DNA of 64,000 nucleotides. It comes from Paenibacillus alba. GTDB lineage: Bacteria; Bacillota; Bacilli; Paenibacillales; NBRC-103111. Positions 18,648 through 24,800 of this stretch are shown here, one piece after another. How positions within the stretch are numbered: the stretch's first letter is position 1; each line of letters opens with the position of its first letter. A model generated the notes under the pieces. The model had not been told where the DNA came from, made no database searches, and saw only the letters and a program-made list of their open reading frames with translations. The translations under genes were made by a program, and so were the position numbers. The DNA is taken from positions 91,661-155,660 of the forward strand of contig NZ_JABMKZ010000017.1 in the NCBI RefSeq assembly GCF_013204855.1, in the 5' to 3' direction.

Positions 18648-19928
18648 TTACAACAGATATCGCCAATAAATATAAACACTCGAAAGCACGATGGAAAGAA
18701 TCATCAAGGGGAAGCCCACCTTCAGGTATTTAACGAAGGAGATGGGATAACCCTCTTTTCCCGCTAAGCCAGCAACGATGAGATTGGCACTAGCGCCGAT
18801 CAGTGTCCCGTTACCCCCCAAGCAGGCTCCTAGAGCAAGACTCCACCACAGAGGCTCGGGATTGCTGACTCCTCTAATGCTCATCTCTTGAATCATAGGA
18901 ATCATCGTTGCCACAAACGGGATATTATCCAGAAAAGCCGATGCAATAGCACTCAGCCATAGAATCAACATGGAAGTGGCAAGGATATTCCCGCCTGTTA
19001 GCTCAATAGCTTTGGCGGCAAGCTCGGCGATTACCCCCGTTTCCACCAATCCCGAAACAAGAATGAACAACCCGACAAAGAAGAACAGGGTGATCCATTC
19101 CACGCTATGAAAGGCTTTCTCCATCATAGACTCTCCGGTTAGCAGAAGCAGTAAGAACGCGCCGCTGAGGGCAACCGTCGCAGATTCCAAGTGCAAGGTT
19201 TGATGGAGAAAGAAGCCCACGATCGTCAATCCGAGAACAACTAAACACTTCTTCAGAAGCTTAGAGTTCGTAATCATAACCTTCTCGTCCATCTCCATGA
19301 TGCTCCTCTGCAGCTCTGGGGTTGACTGAATTTGCTTTCTAAACATCAGAACAAACAAAGGCAAATAGACCAAAAGAATAATAATAACGATGGGTGTCAA
19401 ATTCGTGATAAACGCCATAAACGTTAATTCTTTGACGGCACTGCCAATCATGATATTCGGAGGGTCTCCAATTAAGGTCGCCGTTCCCCCAACATTCGAC
19501 GCAATAATCTGCGTGATGAGAAAGGGAATCGGGTTTACGCGAAGCTGTCTTGTAAGACTGAAAGTGACTGGAGCCATGAGCAGAACCGTTGTGACATTAT
19601 CCAGTAAAGCTGAAGCTGCAGCCGTAATAACAACTAATGCGATCATAATCCTAGTGGGCTTCCCTTTGGCTATTTTGGCTGCTTTCAAAGCCACATATTT
19701 GAATAGCCCGGTTTCCGCCGTTACACCCACGATGATCATCATGCCAATGAGCAGCCCCAGCGTATTGAAATCAATGTGGTGTAAGGCCGTTTCTTGATCA
19801 ACGATCCCGCATACAACCATAAGTACGGCACCAAGCATCGCCAAGATCGTACGATGGATCTTCTCTGAAATGATGAGCCCATAAATAATTAAAAAGATGC
19901 CGATTGCCCAAATTGCTTGCTGCTCCAT
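18648..19928 (-). CDS. ArsB/NhaD family cation antiporter, paralogue A
   Basis: 426 residues of the ion-transporter superfamily: two inverted halves, each with a DNVTTVLL- or DNIPFVAT-type discontinuous helix (ALLDNVTTVLLMAPVT, FLDNIPFVATMIPM) and the GGTATLIGDPPN / GGNGTLIGASAN hairpins. Such proteins exchange H+ for Na+ or Li+, or export arsenite with ArsA. No arsA or arsR lies nearby, so a NhaD-type Na+/H+ role is favoured. GGGAGG precedes ATG 19928. The leader carries a terminator element shared with the divergent paralogue at 20326. Confidence 0.85.
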   Translation of the reverse strand: MEQQAIWAIGIFLIIYGLIISEKIHRTILAMLGAVLMVVCGIVDQETALHHIDFNTLGLLIGMMIIVGVTAETGLFKYVALKAAKIAKGKPTRIMIALVVITAAASALLDNVTTVLLMAPVTFSLTRQLRVNPIPFLITQIIASNVGGTATLIGDPPNIMIGSAVKELTFMAFITNLTPIVIIILLVYLPLFVLMFRKQIQSTPELQRSIMEMDEKVMITNSKLLKKCLVVLGLTIVGFFLHQTLHLESATVALSGAFLLLLLTGESMMEKAFHSVEWITLFFFVGLFILVSGLVETGVIAELAAKAIELTGGNILATSMLILWLSAIASAFLDNIPFVATMIPMIQEMSIRGVSNPEPLWWSLALGACLGGNGTLIGASANLIVAGLAGKEGYPISFVKYLKVGFPLMILSIVLSSVYIYWRYLL

Positions 19929-19969
19929 AATGCCTCCCGTTTTCTTCTTTTACTAACCATCTGCTCGAA

Positions 19970-20007
19970 AAAAAAACAAAAAGAGCCCTTGGTGACAGGC
20001 TCCTCCG
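19970..20007 (-). promoter_or_regulatory. Leader attenuator of antiporter A
   Basis: On the minus strand the leader has CGGAGGAGCC, loop TGTCACCAA, GGGCTC, then 5 T, G and 8 T. This is a complete intrinsic terminator between the promoter and the start codon. The 25-base core at 19983-20007 is identical to 20190-20214 on the plus strand, although the two genes themselves have diverged. It is probably a regulated RNA element. Confidence 0.7.
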
Positions 20008-20032
20008 AAATTTCCGCTATGCAATTAGTTAT

Positions 20033-20061
20033 ACTATACTTTCTTTCAAAAACAATGTAAA
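20033..20061 (-). promoter_or_regulatory. Sigma-A promoter of antiporter A
   Basis: Minus-strand TTTACA at 20061-20056, 17-base spacer, TATAGT at 20038-20033. The predicted start point lies about 20 bases before the attenuator. Confidence 0.7.
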
Positions 20062-20086
20062 GCCATTTAGACGGCCGAATGACGTA

Positions 20087-20115
20087 TTGACAATAAGGGA
20101 ATTGCCATGTAAATT
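20087..20115 (+). promoter_or_regulatory. Sigma-A promoter of antiporter B
   Basis: TTGACA at 20087-20092, 17-base spacer, TAAATT at 20110-20115. The transcript would have a leader of about 200 bases containing the switch at 20190-20262. Confidence 0.75.
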
Positions 20116-20189
20116 TAAGCTACAAGTTTAAACGGCGGTTGGTATTGGCAGCATTATCGTTCAAGGACTAATTTAATATTGATGTTTTG

Positions 20190-20262
20190 CGGAGGAGCCT
20201 GTCACCAAGGGCTCCTTTTGTTCTTTTTTCACAGAAGGAGTCCTTGGTTGGGCTCTTTTTTT
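20190..20262 (+). promoter_or_regulatory. Tandem terminators with mutually exclusive antiterminator in the antiporter B leader
   Basis: Terminator 1: AGGAGCC (20193-20199) with GGCTCCT (20210-20216), then a T-rich tail. Terminator 2: GAGTCC (20238-20243) with GGGCTC (20250-20255), then seven T. The 3' arm of the first (20204-20217) and the 5' arm of the second (20235-20248) are complementary over 14 positions with a single G-U pair, so this hairpin would disrupt both terminators at once. The loop TGTCACCAAG is preserved in the partner leader. This is the layout of a riboswitch or protein-controlled attenuator. Given the gene product, a Na+/Li+ or pH signal is a reasonable guess, not shown. 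Confidence 0.65.
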
Positions 20263-20325
20263 ATGCCGTTTAACTTGCTGTTTTGGGGAATAGTACAAAT
20301 AAATCATGTGAATCGAGGTGGGCCT

Positions 20326-21606
20326 ATGGAACAACAAGCAATTTTGGCAATTGGTATTTTTCTTCTTACGTACGGCATGATTATCGCAGAGAAAGTTCAT
20401 CGTACCATCGTGGCTATGATCGGCGGTGTGCTTATGGTAGTTCTTGGTGTTGTCGACCAGGACTCAGCGCTGCATCATATCGACTTCAATACGTTAGGAC
20501 TATTAATCGGCATGATGATCATCGTGAATATTACGGCCGAAACCGGCTTATTTACTTATATCGCACTGATTGCTGCCAAGAAGGCCAAGGGGGATCCCGT
20601 TCGCATCCTCGTATCCCTCGTGCTTATCACAGCGATTGGCTCAGCCTTTCTTGATAATGTGACCACTGTGCTGCTGATGGTGCCCGTTACATTCAGCATT
20701 ACACGGCAATTGCGTGTGAATCCCGTCCCCTTTTTGATCACACAAATCATTGCCTCTAATATCGGAGGTACCGCGACGTTAATCGGGGATCCCCCGAACA
20801 TCATGATCGGCAGCGCAGTCAAGGAGTTAACCTTCCTAGCCTTCATCAACAATCTTGCCCCCGTTGTCGTTGTCATTATGGCTGTCACGATTCCCATCTT
20901 CGTGCTGTTATTCCGCAAGCAAATTCAGACGACACCTGAGCTCAAACAGAAGATCATGCTAATCAATGAAAAAGAAGTTCTCACGGATCGCAAATTATTG
21001 GTGAAAAGTCTTTCTGTCTTAGGACTTACGATCGTCGGCTTCTTTCTCCACCAAATGCTGCATCTGGAATCCGCGACCGTAGCTTTAGCAGGGGCGTTTC
21101 TGCTGCTGCTCCTGACTGGCGAGCATGCCATGGAAGAAGCCTTCACAAAGGTGGAATGGACGACTATCTTCTTCTTTGTTGGGCTGTTCGTCTTAGTCTC
21201 CGGTTTGGTGGAAACCGGCATTATCTCCAAGCTCGCCGCACAAGCCATTGAGCTGACTGGCGGAGATCCCTTGGCGACATCCATGTTGATTCTATGGCTT
21301 AGCGCGATCGCGTCTGCCTTCCTGGACAACATCCCTTTTGTCGCAACGATGATTCCTATGATTCAGGAAATGGGTGTGATGGGAGTTGGAAACCTCGAAC
21401 CGTTATGGTGGAGTCTTGCACTTGGCGCTTGTCTTGGCGGCAACGGCACCCTAATCGGAGCAAGCGCGAACTTAATCGTAGCTGGCATGTCCGGCAAAGC
21501 AGGGCACCCGATTAAATTTGTAACGTATATGAAATACGGCTTTCCACTCATGCTGCTCTCCGTGTTGTTAGCCAGCATTTACATTTATGTGCGATATTTA
21601 ATTTAG
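20326..21606 (+). CDS. ArsB/NhaD family cation antiporter, paralogue B
   Basis: 426 residues from the ATG at 20326, with GAGGTGG 5 bases upstream. The open frame runs back to 20179 but that part is the leader RNA. Same length and motifs as the divergent paralogue A (FLDNVTTVLLMVPVT, GGTATLIGDPPN, FLDNIPFVATMIPM, GGNGTLIGASAN), differing mainly in the central loop. The two genes look like an inverted duplication in which leader elements were retained. The substrate is unproven; monovalent cation/H+ exchange at the membrane is most likely. Confidence 0.85.
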   Translation: MEQQAILAIGIFLLTYGMIIAEKVHRTIVAMIGGVLMVVLGVVDQDSALHHIDFNTLGLLIGMMIIVNITAETGLFTYIALIAAKKAKGDPVRILVSLVLITAIGSAFLDNVTTVLLMVPVTFSITRQLRVNPVPFLITQIIASNIGGTATLIGDPPNIMIGSAVKELTFLAFINNLAPVVVVIMAVTIPIFVLLFRKQIQTTPELKQKIMLINEKEVLTDRKLLVKSLSVLGLTIVGFFLHQMLHLESATVALAGAFLLLLLTGEHAMEEAFTKVEWTTIFFFVGLFVLVSGLVETGIISKLAAQAIELTGGDPLATSMLILWLSAIASAFLDNIPFVATMIPMIQEMGVMGVGNLEPLWWSLALGACLGGNGTLIGASANLIVAGMSGKAGHPIKFVTYMKYGFPLMLLSVLLASIYIYVRYLI

Positions 21607-21619
21607 CGACAGCCAAAAG

Positions 21620-21659
21620 CCCAAAAATCATTAACCACATGGGGCTAATGATTTTTGGG
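21620..21659. terminator. Bidirectional terminator
   Basis: CCCAAAAATCATTA at 21620-21633 pairs with TAATGATTTTTGGG at 21646-21659. It serves both the antiporter and the convergent rhodanese gene. Confidence 0.85.
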
Positions 21660-21661
21660 AT

Positions 21662-22048
21662 CTATTGGGTCAGCTTCCCTTTCCAGGACATCATGCCCCC
21701 CTGCAAATGGGATATTTCATTAAATCCCTGTCTGCGAAGGATCTTAGCAGCTTGCTTGCTCCTCATCCCGCTTCGGCAATAGAGATAAACTTGATCCTTG
21801 CTCTTTATTTCTCCAGCTCTTTTTTTCATTTGAGTCACAGGAATATTGATCGCGCCCGGGATGTATCCTTGCTTAACTTCGCCAGGTTCTCTTACATCAA
21901 TCAAAACAGCCTGACGGTTTGTCTTCAATTCCTCCTGGAATTGATCTGAGGATAGGTGCTTAAGACCTTTCACAGGGGCGAATCGCGAATAAATAAACCA
22001 TACCAGGAAAGCAAATGCGACGATATTAAAAAGGGATTTATAATCCAT
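21662..22048 (-). CDS. Membrane-anchored rhodanese-like sulfurtransferase
   Basis: 128 residues: one N-terminal transmembrane helix (LFNIVAFAFLVWFIYSRF), then a single rhodanese domain. The active loop is YLYCRSGMRS, with Cys as the persulfide carrier. Rhodaneses move sulfane sulfur between thiols. It lies 23 bases downstream of a CstR-like persulfide sensor, so the pair is a compact reactive-sulfur response unit, as in cst/yrk operons. Confidence 0.85.
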   Translation of the reverse strand: MDYKSLFNIVAFAFLVWFIYSRFAPVKGLKHLSSDQFQEELKTNRQAVLIDVREPGEVKQGYIPGAINIPVTQMKKRAGEIKSKDQVYLYCRSGMRSKQAAKILRRQGFNEISHLQGGMMSWKGKLTQ

Positions 22049-22071
22049 AAACCAACCTCTTTTCTATTTCT

Positions 22072-22335
22072 TTAGCGGCTTTTGACTAGCAATTCAACGG
22101 CTTGCTTGACCATTTTCCCCGTATCTCTACCCGCTTCCTTTTCCTCAAGAATACATTGCTCCAGATTGACCGCAACAATATAGGCGATCGCTTTATCCGC
22201 GGCGCTTCGGACAGCAGAGATTTGGCTGACAACATCCTTGCAATTCTGCTCTTCCTCCATCATTTTCAAGACACCGCGAATTTGCCCTTCCATACGCTTT
22301 AGCCGTTTTTTCACATCATCATCGTAGATCATCAT
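22072..22335 (-). CDS. cstR: CsoR/FrmR-family regulator, CstR-like persulfide sensor
   Basis: 87 residues, all-helical, no HTH: KRLKRMEGQIRGVLKMMEEE and SAVRSAADKAIAYIVAVNLE are the family core. The two Cys are C32 and C61. The metal-ligand His that CsoR uses four residues before the second Cys is Asn57 here, which is the CstR pattern. A thiol sensor that responds to persulfides is therefore more likely than a Cu(I) sensor. Two 16-bp palindromes upstream are good operators. Cotranscribed with the rhodanese gene. Confidence 0.75.
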   Translation of the reverse strand: MMIYDDDVKKRLKRMEGQIRGVLKMMEEEQNCKDVVSQISAVRSAADKAIAYIVAVNLEQCILEEKEAGRDTGKMVKQAVELLVKSR

Positions 22336-22355
22336 CCTATGCCTACCTCTCCTAA

Positions 22356-22371
22356 ATACCTGTATAGGTAT
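22356..22371. promoter_or_regulatory. CstR/CsoR-type operator 1
   Basis: ATACCTGTATAGGTAT, a 16-bp palindrome 20 bases before the regulator start. Confidence 0.65.
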
Positions 22372-22414
22372 ATTATTGCCGATGTCGATTTAAGAGTTGA
22401 ATGGCTAATTACCC

Positions 22415-22430
22415 ATACCCCTATGGGTAT
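22415..22430. promoter_or_regulatory. CstR/CsoR-type operator 2
   Basis: ATACCCCTATGGGTAT, same half-sites as operator 1 (ATACCYNTATRGGTAT), 59 bp further upstream. The two copies suggest cooperative autorepression. Confidence 0.65.
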
Positions 22431-22495
22431 AAAATCACTATAAAGGACATCCTCCTTTTAGTCAATCAACACCCTGAAATTAGCAAAGGTCAACT

Positions 22496-22528
22496 AAAAA
22501 TGAGCCCAGGAACTAGCTCCCGGGCTTT
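22496..22528 (-). terminator. Terminator of the DHA2 exporter gene
   Basis: GAGCCCAGGA / TCCCGGGCTTTT stem. Minus-strand readout ends GGGCTCATTTTT. Confidence 0.75.
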
Positions 22529-22548
22529 TGTGAACTATTCAGTTGAAC

Positions 22549-23964
22549 CTACCTATTTTGCGGTTTACGGATGAAGAAGCTAAGCACTAGTCCAAGAAGC
22601 GCCAATCCAAACGGAATATAAAATGTTTGACTGAATGCATCGGCCATGCCATCTAGGGTATGAGGAAGGATGCTCAGTTGACTCGATAAATACGCTGTAA
22701 TGATGGTAATTGCAAAAGAAACCACGATTTGTTGAGCCGATGTTGTGATTGGCGTGACGCGGCTGACTAGCTCCTTCGGAGCAGATTTCAATACATGCGC
22801 GTTGATCTGCATCATCGTGAGACCTTGACCCAATCCAAGGAAGGCCAGACAACTTACAATGAAAGTCGTGCTTGTATCCACCGATATGTGAGTCATTGCA
22901 AAGAGCGAGCATGCTGTGGAAATAATCCCGACGAAGGCAATCGGACGAATCCCAAATTTATCAAACAATCTGCCGCCAACATTAATGCCAATCGATGACA
23001 GGATAGCTTGAGGAATGACCAACAAGCCGGCATCCAGAGGAGATAAGCCTTTAACTTGCTGCAAAAAGAGCGGGAAAAGAAGAATAGATCCGAAAAGAGC
23101 CATCATATTTACCCAAGCTAGAATAATACCTAAAGTGAAATCCTTTGAGCGGAAGGCTCGAAGCTCCAAAAGAGGCTGCTTGTGCCCAAGCTCGACCAAA
23201 ATGAATGCAAACAAGGCAGCAACGCCGATGGCAAGAAAAGTTACCGTCAAAGAGCTGGACCAGCCATTCGTTCCGCCCTCATGAACAGCAAATACTAGCG
23301 AACCGAATGCAATAGGTGCTAATATGGCTCCTTTGATATCCAACTTCATTTTTTTACTCGGACTAGCAGATGGAAGAAATTTTTTATTAAGGAAAAATGC
23401 AAGCACACCAACGGGAAGATTAATTAGAAATATCCACTGCCAATTGACGTATTCAATGATCCAGCCCGATAACACGGGGCCCAGTATGGGAGCCAGAAGC
23501 ATGGGAAGACCCATAATCCCCATAACAGAGCCGCGTTTGTCAGGAGGAGCCAGTTGAAAGGTCATGGCGATGCCAATTGGCGCAACCATGCCTCCGCCTA
23601 AGCCTTGAATAATCCGAAATAGAATCAATTGATCCGATGTTTGAGCAAAAGAACATAAAACCGAGCCGCATACAAACATGACGATGCTCCATAGAAACGC
23701 TCGTTTTGCCGAAAAACGATCCGAAAACCAACCAGCCAGTGGAATGACAGCAGATAAAGCCAACGTATAGCCTGTAATAACCCACTGAATATGCTTTAAA
23801 TCAGTATTGAATTGATGCACCAGCTTGGGAATAGCGACATTCATAATCGTACCATCCAAAATAACGAGAAACATACCTGTTGCAATTGCCAAAAGGGTTG
23901 GCAAAATTGCTTTTAAAGAGAACGCCTGTGGTGAACCTTTTGTTTCTGCCGTCATATCGACCAT
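22549..23964 (-). CDS. DHA2 (EmrB/QacA) family multidrug exporter
   Basis: 471 residues and 14 predicted helices. LDGTIMNVAIPKLVHQF in helix 1, GWFSDRFSAKRAF in loop 2-3, and GLGGGMVAPIGIAM in helix 5 are DHA2 motifs. Members expel drugs by proton antiport. The ATG at 23964 is followed three codons later by another. The only ribosome-binding sequence is inside a polypurine repeat, (GGAAGAA) on the coding strand, that begins 7 bases upstream. Copy-number change would alter spacing to the promoter and the set of available Shine-Dalgarno-like sites, so expression may be phase-variable. No dedicated regulator adjoins it. Confidence 0.85.
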   Translation of the reverse strand: MVDMTAETKGSPQAFSLKAILPTLLAIATGMFLVILDGTIMNVAIPKLVHQFNTDLKHIQWVITGYTLALSAVIPLAGWFSDRFSAKRAFLWSIVMFVCGSVLCSFAQTSDQLILFRIIQGLGGGMVAPIGIAMTFQLAPPDKRGSVMGIMGLPMLLAPILGPVLSGWIIEYVNWQWIFLINLPVGVLAFFLNKKFLPSASPSKKMKLDIKGAILAPIAFGSLVFAVHEGGTNGWSSSLTVTFLAIGVAALFAFILVELGHKQPLLELRAFRSKDFTLGIILAWVNMMALFGSILLFPLFLQQVKGLSPLDAGLLVIPQAILSSIGINVGGRLFDKFGIRPIAFVGIISTACSLFAMTHISVDTSTTFIVSCLAFLGLGQGLTMMQINAHVLKSAPKELVSRVTPITTSAQQIVVSFAITIITAYLSSQLSILPHTLDGMADAFSQTFYIPFGLALLGLVLSFFIRKPQNR

Positions 23965-23970
23965 CTCTCT

Positions 23971-24061
23971 TTCTTCCTTCCTTCTTCCTTCTTCCTTCTT
24001 CCTTCTTCCTTCTTCCTTCTTCCTTCTTCCTTCTTCCTTCTTCCTTCTTCCTTCTTCCTTC
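23971..24061. repeat. Heptanucleotide tandem repeat (TTCTTCC)n
   Basis: Eleven perfect copies at 23982-24058, with partial units on both sides, immediately before the exporter start. In another minus-strand frame the repeat is translatable as part of a 98-codon ORF beginning at 24097. Because seven is not a multiple of three, each unit gained or lost changes the frame of any upstream start. Confidence 0.95.
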
Positions 24062-24349
24062 TAAAATAGTATAACGAACTATGTACGTAAAGAACACTGT
24101 TCGCTCAAGGCATAATTTGCCTCAACAAATACAATATAACCGCACTTTATAAACTGAATATTAACTTCAAGTGTTATCTTTGACGATGGCACAGAGCAAA
24201 CTTTACTTTTTCTAGCTGAGGGATGAGACAACGCGTGTCGGTAGGCCGCTGATGCACGCTGTATCCGAGAATGAATTTAACTATACAGCCTTTTTCAGAG
24301 GCTTGTCCTTTGGTGCTGCTTGGAGTAGCAAGCCTTGTCGGAGTCTACA

Positions 24350-24600
24350 GAACCTGAATTCCTGCGATTGCTCATCTTTTGATGACTTCGAAGCAACTGC
24401 AGGATCAAATTCCTGCAAATCTGCATCTTTTTTGCTCAGAATCTACCTCTAGAACCTGAATTCCTGCAAATCTGCATCTTTTGATGGACTTTTTCAAGTT
24501 TTAGGAACAATAATCAGTAAATTCCTGTATTATTGCAGGTTTTTTCATTTTTCAAGCGATTTTATTGAAAAAGCCTGCACTTTTGCAGTTTTACTCGGAT
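24350..24600. repeat. Degenerate intergenic repeats
   Basis: Variants of AATTCCTGCAAATCTGCATC occur near 24357, 24409, 24459 and 24521, two of them preceded by AGAACCTG. CCTGTATTATTGCAGG at about 24525-24540 with a following T run could be a terminator. No convincing gene lies between 24062 and 24727. Confidence 0.6.
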
Positions 24601-24656
24601 AACACTGGAGTAATTCCGGTGGAATTCGGCAACAGGCTGGGGTTGTAGTTGAATAG

Positions 24657-24680
24657 GCAGTTGCAGTTGCAGTTGCAGTT
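24657..24680. repeat. Short tandem hexamer (GCAGTT)4
   Basis: Four exact copies in a non-coding stretch. No role is evident. Confidence 0.85.
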
Positions 24681-24727
24681 GGTATTACAGTTAGGTTAGG
24701 CGTACCAGTTGGAGCCTCATAAACAGA

Positions 24728-24769
24728 AGAGGCTGCCTCGAAGTCATTTTCGACTTTTGAGACAGCCTC
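24728..24769 (-). terminator. Terminator of the gapB-ppdK operon
   Basis: GAGGCTGCCTC / GAGACAGCCTC with AAGTCA-TTTT-TGACTT-like inner stem. Built like the hairpin at 3093-3136, suggesting a dispersed family. Confidence 0.7.
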
Positions 24770-24800
24770 ATTATCCTATAAAACTGATTCTCTACTTGTA

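Noticed and set aside
20179..20325. Extra 49 N-terminal codons of antiporter B
   Set aside because: They are the terminator/antiterminator leader. The paralogue starts at the equivalent of 20326, where a ribosome binding site is present.
23801..24097. 98-codon minus-strand ORF with (GRRKKEE)n repeats
   Set aside because: It is the heptamer repeat read in another frame and then the out-of-frame start of the DHA2 exporter. Kept only as a point about frame changes.
24081..24115. LexA-like dyad GAAC-ACT-GTTC before the DHA2 exporter
   Set aside because: The spacer is three bases instead of the four of the Bacillus LexA box, and other positions do not fit.
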